Source of the DNA: Lachnospiraceae bacterium
Lineage (GTDB): Bacteria > Bacillota > Clostridia > Lachnospirales > Lachnospiraceae
DNA length: 53,269 bases
Direction of reading: 5' to 3'
Assembly (NCBI GenBank): GCA_029012365.1
Contig: JAQXLY010000045.1
Location: 1-53,269 of the forward strand
This document shows, in pieces, positions 16,975 to 24,036 of this stretch. Both the position numbers and the translations under genes were made by a program. Every line of letters begins with the position of its first letter. Within the stretch, counting starts at the first letter, position 1. Under the pieces are notes generated by a model, which was not told the DNA's origin, searched no databases, and saw only the letters and a list, made by a program, of their open reading frames with translations.

Positions 16975-17559
16975 TTATAATGTTCCCTTAGTAGACAGCG
17001 TTCCGGATAAACGCGGTTCTGCCTTGGTAGCCGCATCAAGTGCCCTTGCGAACGCCTTATACGCCGCCTCGATCAGGTGATGATTATTAGTACCGTCCAT
17101 CTGCTTGATATGCAGATTCATCCCTGCCGTATAAGAAACCGCATAGAAAAACTCACGTACCATCTCTGTGTCATAGTAGCCTACACGGTTGCTTGTAAAG
17201 GTCATATCAAAGTTCAGGTACGGACGCCCGGACAAATCAATGGCACAAAGCACCAGAGTTTCATCCATTGGAAGCAGGGAAGAACCATACCTCGCAATCC
17301 CTGCCTTATCGCCGATAGCCTCTTTGATTGCCTGTCCTAAAACGATTCCTGTGTCTTCAATCGTGTGGTGACAATCGACATATAAATCGCCTTTCACCGA
17401 TAACGTCAGATCAAAAAAACCATGTCTTGCAAAGCTGTTTAACATATGATCCAGAAACCCGATACCGGTATCAATTTTTGCCACTCCGGTTCCGTCCAGA
17501 TTCAATTCACAAACAATCTGGGTCTCCTTTGTGTTCCGTTCTACCTTTGCACTACGCAT
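16975..17559 (-). CDS. hisB: HisB, imidazoleglycerol-phosphate dehydratase
   Basis: A 194-residue single-function dehydratase: the Mn-binding motifs LDHMLNSFARHG and DCHHTIEDTGI, and the second-half pair AGMNLHIKQMDGTNNHHLIEAAYKA. It removes water from IGP to give imidazole acetol phosphate. AAGGAAAGGAGAAGG lies upstream of the ATG. The 340 bases before it hold a structured element rather than hisD, so the ancestral his operon is interrupted here. No promoter was found directly before hisB. Confidence 0.95.
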   Translation of the reverse strand: MRSAKVERNTKETQIVCELNLDGTGVAKIDTGIGFLDHMLNSFARHGFFDLTLSVKGDLYVDCHHTIEDTGIVLGQAIKEAIGDKAGIARYGSSLLPMDETLVLCAIDLSGRPYLNFDMTFTSNRVGYYDTEMVREFFYAVSYTAGMNLHIKQMDGTNNHHLIEAAYKAFARALDAATKAEPRLSGTLSTKGTL

Positions 17560-17631
17560 AACCTTCTCCTTTCCTTTTTCAGAAAAAACTGTTTATCAAA
17601 ATGAGGTCTGATGTTTTCTTTAGGACGAATA

Positions 17632-17797
17632 AATTTCAATTTTCACGTCAGCTACAAACCGTGCGAAGATGCATCGAATTGGCTGACGGGAGCTTGCTCA
17701 CAGGCAGACAATTTTGAATGCAGACTCATAGGGCGACCGCCCGTGACCGAGTAAGCTTTGCTTACGAGGTTAAGGCTTGCAGCGTAGCTCAATTAAC
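17632..17797 (-). repeat. Structured cassette-end element B between cargo and hisB
   Basis: The gene-free stretch 17560-17899 is mostly this element. Its outer arms AGCTAC (17650-17655) and GTAGCT (17784-17789) are complementary. Inside lie CGTCAGC/GCTGACG (17646-17652 with 17682-17688), a perfect GGGC/GCCC hairpin (17731-17742) and a perfect GTAAGC/GCTTAC hairpin (17751-17765). Its left end 'aattttcacgtcagctacaa' and right end 'ggcttgcagcgt' are shared with the element at 19882-19976, but the middle is different. Shared ends with variable middles resemble integron attC sites, but canonical core sites were not found. Confidence 0.55.
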
Positions 17798-17899
17798 TTA
17801 CATTTTAATTAGTTTTCTTATTCATAAAGTCTATATATTTTTTTATATAATGAACCCGTAAACATGAATTTGTTTAATTCCGAAAATTGAAAATTTCTA

Positions 17900-18337
17900 C
17901 TAATCAAGCCACTGAATAAACGCTGTTTTATCAGAACTATTATATCCAGCACCTTCGTAAAACTTTAATGTTGTTTCTTTCTTCGAACCTGTAAGCAACA
18001 TCATCTTATAGCAATTCTCTTTTTGAGCTAAACGCTTTGCATAATTCAAACATTCTGTTGCATAACCACATCCTCTATATTCCTTATTTGTAACAACATT
18101 TTCGATAAAAGCATATGGTCTTATTCCTCTCGTAAGATTAGGAATAATAACACAAACACACGAAGATACCATTTTACCATCTACCTCTTTCACAATTATG
18201 TGATGATTATCGTCTTTAATTATAGTTTCCCATGTCATTTTCAAATGTTCAGTCATTTCAGGGACAGTATCTTCATGCAGATTCAAATACAATTTCAATA
18301 AATCATCTAATTCAGTATCATATATTTCTCTAACCAT
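17900..18337 (-). CDS. GNAT family N-acetyltransferase
   Basis: A 145-residue protein with the GNAT fold: an AIENVV-like strand (AFIENVVTNKEYRG) followed by the acetyl-CoA loop motif RGCGYATECLNYAKRLA, then FYEGAGY near the C-terminus. The substrate is unknown. The codon use is noticeably AT-richer than the his genes around it, which suggests recent transfer. It is the last cargo gene before element B, and lies 24 bases from the HExxH protein gene, probably in the same transcript. Confidence 0.88.
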   Translation of the reverse strand: MVREIYDTELDDLLKLYLNLHEDTVPEMTEHLKMTWETIIKDDNHHIIVKEVDGKMVSSCVCVIIPNLTRGIRPYAFIENVVTNKEYRGCGYATECLNYAKRLAQKENCYKMMLLTGSKKETTLKFYEGAGYNSSDKTAFIQWLD

Positions 18338-18361
18338 AAAACCACCTTCAAAAAAATGACT

Positions 18362-19099
18362 TTATAAATTTTCTTCAGTGAGCAATTTATTCATTCTATA
18401 TTCTACTTCGTCATCGTTATTAAATAACAAAACATGATTCATAAAAAGTGAATTTAACTCTCCAATTGATTTTTGATAAACCTTAGTAGCTGCAGCCTCT
18501 GCGTCTTCTTCATTAAAGAAGCTTATATATTTCTCAGTTCCATATGTAGACATTAACCATTCAGTAAATGCACCCATAATAGGATATGTTATCTCTGAAC
18601 CTAGAGAATAGAAATAATCGTTATCGCAAATAAGTCTATCCACTGGTATAAACTTTCCAAATTTTATAAAGAATCTCGTCCAATGCAAATTATGAATATT
18701 CCACCACATGCGATCAAAATACATCGCCAATCCTTCAAGTATTGCGGTACTTTCACTCCATCTACCATCTGACATACTTATAAGATGAGCGTCCTCATGA
18801 AATCCCATACATTTCGTTTGTTCGTTATATATTGCATGAATATTGTTACCTGATGTAAAACCATTAATTGTATATCCTTCCTGGTATTCCATCTCACATA
18901 TTTCACAATATAATTTACCTATCTCTTTTGCATCTTCATGTAAAATATAGTTTATTTTCTGTTTAGGCTCTTTCTTAAGAACACTAAAGATATATTCATA
19001 ACACCGCTCCTCCTCATTCGATATTACAAGGATATTTTTTTCTGCCAAAGACCCTTCGTTAAAATTAAAAATATAATGGTTTGTTTCATATTGTTTCAT
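18362..19099 (-). CDS. HExxH putative metallopeptidase, peptidase-MA-like
   Basis: A 245-residue soluble protein not placed by overall similarity. It carries HEDAH (residues 101-105), fitting HExxH zinc-peptidase metal ligands, and EGLAMYFD (122-129), whose glutamate would be the third ligand as in gluzincins and the peptidase-MA superfamily. No signal peptide is visible, so it acts in the cytoplasm if active. AT-rich like its neighbours; a GGGGGATTATT ribosome binding site precedes the start. The substrate, and whether it is a modification, defence or housekeeping enzyme, are unknown. Confidence 0.6.
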   Translation of the reverse strand: MKQYETNHYIFNFNEGSLAEKNILVISNEEERCYEYIFSVLKKEPKQKINYILHEDAKEIGKLYCEICEMEYQEGYTINGFTSGNNIHAIYNEQTKCMGFHEDAHLISMSDGRWSESTAILEGLAMYFDRMWWNIHNLHWTRFFIKFGKFIPVDRLICDNDYFYSLGSEITYPIMGAFTEWLMSTYGTEKYISFFNEEDAEAAATKVYQKSIGELNSLFMNHVLLFNNDDEVEYRMNKLLTEENL

Positions 19100-19196
19100 A
19101 ATAATCCCCCTTGTTTAGCAAACAAAAAATATCTCCACTTCTGTACAATTAAATAATTATTGACAGATCAGAAAACTGGAAGTTATGTAAACAAAA

Positions 19197-19610
19197 TTAT
19201 TTCAATAATTCCTTTCGAAACATTTTAACATGCATCATAATGTGACCAATATTTCCTTTGCCCGCATATTGTGCTGCATCAAAAAAGTTATGGTTTAATG
19301 TAGACCAATACAACTCGTTCTCATCTCCATTAACATCTATTGGTTTATTTATTTTTCCAACATAAACTTCAAGATAGCAATTTCCAAAATGATATGTAAA
19401 ATCCATTAAATGAGAAAGAATAATATCCTTTTTTGTTATTGCAGTTTCTTCTTCAAGTTCTCTATATGCCGCCTCCAACCTATCCTCATTTTCCTCTATT
19501 TTTCCACCGACAAAATTTGATAAGCCTTTATATGGATTCTTCCTTCTTTTACACATCAACATTTTATCAGCATCTTCATTAAAGACCACTATTGCATTAT
19601 ACCCCTGCAT
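19197..19610 (-). CDS. Nudix hydrolase
   Basis: A protein of about 137 residues containing a Nudix box: GKIEENEDRLEAAYRELEEE, with the glycine, the RELEEE metal ligands and an alanine in place of the usual last glycine. Upstream, MLMCKRRKNPYKGLSNFVGG fits the MutT/8-oxo-dGTPase style. The exact nucleotide substrate cannot be told. The frame is open to a TTG at 19640, but the ATG at 19610 follows GGAGG at seven bases. It is part of the AT-rich cargo between hisD and hisB. Confidence 0.88.
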   Translation of the reverse strand: MQGYNAIVVFNEDADKMLMCKRRKNPYKGLSNFVGGKIEENEDRLEAAYRELEEETAITKKDIILSHLMDFTYHFGNCYLEVYVGKINKPIDVNGDENELYWSTLNHNFFDAAQYAGKGNIGHIMMHVKMFRKELLK

Positions 19611-19640
19611 CACTGCACCTCCACCATGCACATATATCAA

Positions 19641-19826
19641 TTATTGAGTTTTTTGTGCAAGCACTTCTTTCACATTTTGTATAGTACTGCGTTTTGTGCA
19701 CATTTCTTCATCTGCGTATGTATCCTTAACAGATATCGTAGTCTTCTCATTTTTGCTGCCGCCACGCCCGAGCCGTGCGCGAAAACTAAACATCCCGAGT
19801 TGCTTTGATTCTTCATTCTCATCCAT
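19641..19826 (-). CDS. Small uncertain ORF (61 codons) upstream of the Nudix gene
   Basis: An open frame of 61 residues ends just before the Nudix frame. It is not recognised. There is no good ribosome binding site, only a weak GTGAGAACTT. Its middle (RARLGRGGSKNEK) is encoded by a GC-rich patch of about 25 bases inside an otherwise AT-rich region, so the patch may be a non-coding repeat read by chance. The region could instead be the leader of the Nudix gene. Confidence 0.25.
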   Translation of the reverse strand: MDENEESKQLGMFSFRARLGRGGSKNEKTTISVKDTYADEEMCTKRSTIQNVKEVLAQKTQ

Positions 19827-19881
19827 TAAGTTCTCACTACGTTTTTAGAATAAAAAGTTGTTGGGTTCTTTGCATAGATAA

Positions 19882-19976
19882 AATTTTTTAATTTTCATGT
19901 CCAGCTACAAGCCTATAAACCAGTGACGAATAGTTTTCAAGAACTATTCATTGCGGCTTATAGCGTTGAACGAAGT
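19882..19976 (-). repeat. Structured cassette-end element C after the transglutaminase-like gene
   Basis: CTACAAGCC (19905-19913) pairs imperfectly with GGCTTATAG (19955-19963). Between them is a perfect 8-bp hairpin, GAATAGTT/AACTATTC (19928-19949). The left end 'aattttcatgtccagctaca' and the right 'ggcttatagcgt' match the ends of element B (17632-17797) in order and orientation, while the middles differ in length and sequence. It follows directly after the stop codon of the preceding gene, as cassette recombination sites do. Function is not established. Confidence 0.55.
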
Positions 19977-19978
19977 CA

Positions 19979-20494
19979 TCACTTCAACATTTCTAAAAAG
20001 AAAGTAGGCTCTGCACCTGGTTCGCATAAGTGTGTTATTTCTCGAACAAGATAATTCTGTTCTTCCCAATACTCTACAAATTCTTCCTCGCTACCGAATA
20101 GTATTTCTTTTCCATAATTCTTCTTTCCTGACTGAGGAGTAAGTTCTAAATATACTACCTGTCCAAGTAACTCAAACGATAATACTGAATGAACTTTCTT
20201 TCTCTCTTCTTGAAAAATCATCCATATTTTACTTTCAATATCTCGGTTCAAAAGAATTTCTTTCATAATCAACACAGCATCCAGGCAGGTAGCAACCTTC
20301 TCGCGCTTACTGATTTCAGGCGACTGAATCCGATATTCTGTTGTAAGCAGTCGATAAAATTCTTCGTCAAAACCTAAAGATATATTAGGAACATCCTTTT
20401 TTTCATCTAAGAAAAATCCGTATGAATACCCGTTCTCAAATAGTTCTTTTCTAAGAAGCTCACACATTTCTACTATTCTTTCATTTTCCGACAT
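19979..20494 (-). CDS. Putative transglutaminase-like protein, unknown function
   Basis: About 171 residues. Not recognised as a named family, but the order of a cysteine in KVATCLDAVLIMKEIL (C70), a histidine in KVHSVLSFELL (H102) and an acidic residue in YLELTPQSG (E117) mirrors the Cys-His-Asp/Glu catalytic layout of the transglutaminase/papain-like fold. The start at 20494 follows TTTGGAGGCAAT; a longer frame reaches 20524. It begins 37 bases after the hisD stop and ends against element C. A protease, amidase or crosslinking activity is a guess from residue order. Confidence 0.5.
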   Translation of the reverse strand: MSENERIVEMCELLRKELFENGYSYGFFLDEKKDVPNISLGFDEEFYRLLTTEYRIQSPEISKREKVATCLDAVLIMKEILLNRDIESKIWMIFQEERKKVHSVLSFELLGQVVYLELTPQSGKKNYGKEILFGSEEEFVEYWEEQNYLVREITHLCEPGAEPTFFLEMLK

Positions 20495-20530
20495 ATTGCC
20501 TCCAAATTTATGTCGCCATTTCACAATTAG

Positions 20531-21832
20531 CTACCTAACTTCCTTCCCAAACCGTACCGCAATGGAGTTCGCATGCGCGGTAAGTCCCTCTGCCTTCGCA
20601 AAGTCGATGATGTCCTCATGTATCGGTTCCAGTGCCTCTCTGGAGTAGGAAATGATACTGGATTTTTTAATAAAGTCATCTACCTCAAGCGGTGAGAAGA
20701 ATTTTGCCGTTCCGTTGGTCGGAAGAACATGGTTTGGTCCCGCAAAATAGTCACCAAGCGGTTCGCTGGAATACTCGCCGATAAAAATAGCGCCTGCGTT
20801 CTTTATCTTTGTCATTACCGTAAAGGCATCCTTCGTTACAAGCTCTAAGTGCTCGGATGCAATCTCATTTACCGCATCAATGGCATCCTCCATATTGTCT
20901 GCAAGTAATATGTAGCCGTAATTGTCTAAAGACTTCTCTAAAATTGCTTTTCTGCTTAGCTGTGCGACAAAACGGTCTACCTCGGCACTTACCTTCTTTG
21001 CCACCTCTTCGCTGGTCGTAATTAAAATCGCGGAAGCAAGCTCGTCATGCTCTGCCTGGGAAAGTAAATCCGCAGCTACATAGGTCGGGTTTGCGGTTTC
21101 ATCCGCCAGAACCAGTATCTCACTCGGACCTGCGATGGAGTCAATGCTGACATGTCCGTATACCGCCTTCTTTGCTAGGGCAACGTAAATATTTCCCGGT
21201 CCGACAATCTTATCTACCTTCGGAATGCTCTCCGTGCCATAAGCAAGCGCACCGATTGCCTGTGCACCGCCTACCTTGTAAATCTCGGTCACACCGGCTT
21301 CCTTTGCGGCTACTAATGTTCCCTCGTATACCTTTCCGTCGGCTCCCGGCGGCGTTACCATAGCGATACGCGAAACCCCTGCCACCTTTGCCGGAAGCAC
21401 ATTCATCAGTACGGAGGACGGATATGCCGCCTTTCCGCCCGGTACATACACGCCGACAGATGCAATCGGGGTAATCTTCTGACCCAAAATGGTGCCGTCC
21501 GGCTGTGCGTCAAACCAGCTGTTCCTTCTCTGCTTCTCGTGATAAGCACGGATATTCACTATCGCTTTACGAATCACCTCAACCGTTCTTGCCGGAAGCT
21601 TCTCATAAGCCTCTGCAATTTCCTCCTCCGTTACACGGATGGTATCCGGTGTAAGTACCGCCTTATCAAACCTCTCGGTGTAAGAAAATACGGCCTTGTC
21701 ACCGTTTTGCTGTACGTCCTTTAAAATAGCCTCAACCTTCTCCGTATATTCCTTATACTGGTTCGGGCTGCGCTTTAACAAATCCTCTAAAATATTCTTT
21801 TTTGTTTCTTCCGTCAAACGAACTGTTCTCAT
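20531..21832 (-). CDS. hisD: HisD, histidinol dehydrogenase
   Basis: A 433-residue enzyme that oxidises histidinol to histidine in two NAD-dependent steps. Visible hallmarks are YVPGGKAAYPSSVLMNVLPAKVAGV, VGGAQAIGALAYGTES, KIVGPGNIYVALAKK, DLLSQAEHDELASAILIT with zinc-ligand residues, and SEHLELV plus HVLPTNGTAKFFS. The ATG follows AAAGAGGTAGAAT. It is the third gene of the his operon after hisZ and hisG, and the last before the AT-rich cargo that separates it from hisB. Confidence 0.95.
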   Translation of the reverse strand: MRTVRLTEETKKNILEDLLKRSPNQYKEYTEKVEAILKDVQQNGDKAVFSYTERFDKAVLTPDTIRVTEEEIAEAYEKLPARTVEVIRKAIVNIRAYHEKQRRNSWFDAQPDGTILGQKITPIASVGVYVPGGKAAYPSSVLMNVLPAKVAGVSRIAMVTPPGADGKVYEGTLVAAKEAGVTEIYKVGGAQAIGALAYGTESIPKVDKIVGPGNIYVALAKKAVYGHVSIDSIAGPSEILVLADETANPTYVAADLLSQAEHDELASAILITTSEEVAKKVSAEVDRFVAQLSRKAILEKSLDNYGYILLADNMEDAIDAVNEIASEHLELVTKDAFTVMTKIKNAGAIFIGEYSSEPLGDYFAGPNHVLPTNGTAKFFSPLEVDDFIKKSSIISYSREALEPIHEDIIDFAKAEGLTAHANSIAVRFGKEVR

Positions 21833-21906
21833 ATTCTACCTCTTTCTGCTACCGTTTTGCAGCAATTTCTTTCTTACCTGTTTCATTCATAAATCAATTA
21901 CTCTTC

Positions 21907-22542
21907 TTACACAATTGCTCTCAATTTGGAAATCAATGCCGTAATACGTTCCTGTTCCATCTTCATGCTGACACGGTTTACTACGACTCTTGCCGACAAC
22001 GGACATACCTCTTCCAGTACGACCAGACCGTTCTCTTTTAACGTGGAGCCGGTTTCCACAATATCTACGATTACATCAGACAAGCCGACAATCGGTGCCA
22101 GTTCAATCGAACCATTTAACTTAATCAGCTCAACGGTCTGATTCTTCTGATTCATAAAATATGCCTTGGCAATATTTGGATATTTTGTTGCCACACGGAG
22201 AATTTCACCGTTTCCGAGTAGTTCCTTCGCCGACTCCGGACCTGCAACACACATACGGCATTTTCCGATGCCAAGGTCAAGCACCTCATACAACTCTCTG
22301 CCTTCCTCTAAAATCGTATCCTTTCCTACGATACCGATATCAGCCGCTCCATATTCCACATAGGTCGGTACATCATTCGCTTTTGCAAGAAAAAATCTCA
22401 TCTTCAATTCTTCATTTGTAAAAATCAGCTTTCTGGAATCCTTATCCTTAATCTCCTCACAGGTAACTCCTACCTGCTCCAGCAACTCCAGTGCTTTTTT
22501 GGCAAGTCTGCCTTTTGCAAGTGCAATTGTAATATACTCCAT
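21907..22542 (-). CDS. hisG: HisG, ATP phosphoribosyltransferase catalytic subunit (short form)
   Basis: A 211-residue short-form HisG, which joins ATP and PRPP in the first step of histidine synthesis and needs HisZ. Hallmarks are [47 protein letters not shown] and [25 protein letters not shown]. The C-terminal histidine-binding regulatory domain of long HisG is absent. The ATG at 22542 follows GGAGAATAGT; the frame is open to a TTG at 22554. hisZ lies 22 bases upstream. Confidence 0.95.
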   Translation of the reverse strand: MEYITIALAKGRLAKKALELLEQVGVTCEEIKDKDSRKLIFTNEELKMRFFLAKANDVPTYVEYGAADIGIVGKDTILEEGRELYEVLDLGIGKCRMCVAGPESAKELLGNGEILRVATKYPNIAKAYFMNQKNQTVELIKLNGSIELAPIVGLSDVIVDIVETGSTLKENGLVVLEEVCPLSARVVVNRVSMKMEQERITALISKLRAIV

Positions 22543-22564
22543 ACTATTCTCCAATCCCGGCAGA

Positions 22565-23770
22565 TTATTTTACCGACTGTATGTCCTCGGTAGTCACCAT
22601 ATAAATCTGTGTAATCCCGTTCGTACCAATCCGCTTTTCATATGCACTCCATTCCGTATCTGAGCACTTTTCTTCTAACATTGCGTCTACATCCTCTGCG
22701 CGCAGCTCACACACAAACCGGATTGCGTCACATTCCGCCTGCTTTTCATATACCACCAGAGTCCGCTCATCCTTCTGCTCCTGAATCAGTCCCTGTCTGG
22801 AAAGACCGAGCAAAAGCGTATCAACATAAAGTGCAATACCGATTGCCGGTGCCTGCTTTCCGAATTGTCCCATCAGATGGTCATATCTGCCTCCCGCTGC
22901 AACGGATTCCCCTGTCTTATAAGTAAGTGCGCGAAAATTAATACCGGTATAATACCCGTATTTTCCGAGCATTCCAAGGTCATAGGAAATATAGGATGCA
23001 ACACCAAAGCTCTCCAGATACCGATGTAACTGCATCAGGTGATCCAATGCTGCACATGCTTCCTCGTTATTTGTCATTGAACGAACTTCCTGCAGCTTTT
23101 CCACACTCCCGAAAAACTCCGGAAGCTTTAATAAAAGCTCCTTCAGCTCCGGTTTTAACTGCTTTCCCGAAAGCACCTGTTCAACACTAAACAAATTCTT
23201 ACTTTCAATGAATTCCCTGACCTCTGCCGCTTCCTCTTCGGAGAAACCGGCTTCCTTTGCCAGTGCTGTAAAAAAGCCCACATGACCGATTTCAATCTGG
23301 AACTCCTTCAGTCCGCCCGCCTTTAAACACTCTGCCATCAAAGCAACCATTTCCGCATCTGCCACGACAGAAGCATCATTAATTAACTCCGCTCCGATTT
23401 GTGTAGTTTCCTTCAGCTTTCCGCGATATCCGCTGTTATCTACAAAGGTGTTACCACGATAAGACAGACGAAGAGGATTTGTTTCCTCTTTATAATATTT
23501 TGCAACACAACGTGCAATCGACGGTGTCATATCCGGGCGAAGCACCAATGTGTTTCCTTCACGGTCAATAAACTTATACATATCCTTTGACGGAACAGTT
23601 CCCCGCTCCTTACGAAAGATATCAAAATATTCGAACGTGGGAGTTACCACATCCCGAAAACCGAACCGGTGCAGGCAATGTCGTAATTTACCCTCCAACT
23701 GCTGTTTTTTCTCACATTCCGCATCATGTAAATCCCGGACTCCTTCCGGCGTATGTAATAATTTCTCCAT
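22565..23770 (-). CDS. hisZ: HisZ, ATP phosphoribosyltransferase regulatory subunit
   Basis: A 401-residue HisRS-like protein. Motifs 1 and 2 of class II synthetases are visible ([31 protein letters not shown]), as are the histidine-binding segment [27 protein letters not shown] and the AIGIALYVD region. It lacks the C-terminal anticodon-binding domain of HisRS. HisZ forms the hetero-octamer with short HisG and gives histidine feedback. It is the first gene of the operon, behind a consensus promoter, with AAAGGAGGACGT before its start. Confidence 0.93.
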   Translation of the reverse strand: MEKLLHTPEGVRDLHDAECEKKQQLEGKLRHCLHRFGFRDVVTPTFEYFDIFRKERGTVPSKDMYKFIDREGNTLVLRPDMTPSIARCVAKYYKEETNPLRLSYRGNTFVDNSGYRGKLKETTQIGAELINDASVVADAEMVALMAECLKAGGLKEFQIEIGHVGFFTALAKEAGFSEEEAAEVREFIESKNLFSVEQVLSGKQLKPELKELLLKLPEFFGSVEKLQEVRSMTNNEEACAALDHLMQLHRYLESFGVASYISYDLGMLGKYGYYTGINFRALTYKTGESVAAGGRYDHLMGQFGKQAPAIGIALYVDTLLLGLSRQGLIQEQKDERTLVVYEKQAECDAIRFVCELRAEDVDAMLEEKCSDTEWSAYEKRIGTNGITQIYMVTTEDIQSVK

Positions 23771-23859
23771 ACGTCCTCCTTTCTTATAGATCCCGATACC
23801 ACTACGCCGTCCTATCGAATGATACCGGCAAAACGCTTTTGTGTGGTAACGTGATAATT

Positions 23860-23878
23860 CACTACCAAAATAGTGTAT
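23860..23878. promoter_or_regulatory. Operator-like dyad at the his transcription start
   Basis: TCACTA (23860-23865) and TAGTGT (23871-23876) form an inverted repeat (CACTA/TAGTG) over the expected start of hisZ transcription, placed where a repressor would block polymerase. A HisR/YerC-type repressor, known for Firmicutes his genes, is a candidate; the regulator is not in the window. Confidence 0.5.
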
Positions 23879-23880
23879 AT

Positions 23881-23909
23881 ATTGTACGATATCTTTTAAA
23901 AATTGTCAA
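23881..23909 (-). promoter_or_regulatory. Consensus promoter of the his operon
   Basis: On the minus strand TTGACA (23909-23904), a 17-base spacer and TACAAT (23886-23881). Transcription would start near 23874, about 100 bases before hisZ. No histidine-rich leader peptide or T-box was recognised in the 5' region. Confidence 0.85.
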
Positions 23910-23985
23910 TAGAATAACAAAATATTTTCAGCTTCACGCAACCCTTACTTCTGTGAAGCAATTTCTATCGCAGGATTTAAATGTG

Positions 23986-24025
23986 AAAAGAAAGGCCGTC
24001 ACCATTTTACCCGGCAACGGCCCTT
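23986..24025 (-). terminator. Terminator after the zinc-ribbon protein gene
   Basis: On the minus strand AAGGGCCGT and ACGGCCTT pair around about 17 bases, followed by TTCTTTTC. It lies 12 bases after the stop of the gene ending at 24037 and 80 bases before the his promoter. Confidence 0.7.
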
Positions 24026-24036
24026 CGGTTCGGTAC

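Noticed and set aside
19160..19188. A TTGACA-17-TTATGT plus-strand promoter
   Set aside because: It would transcribe antisense to the Nudix gene and has a poor -10. It is probably chance in AT-rich sequence.
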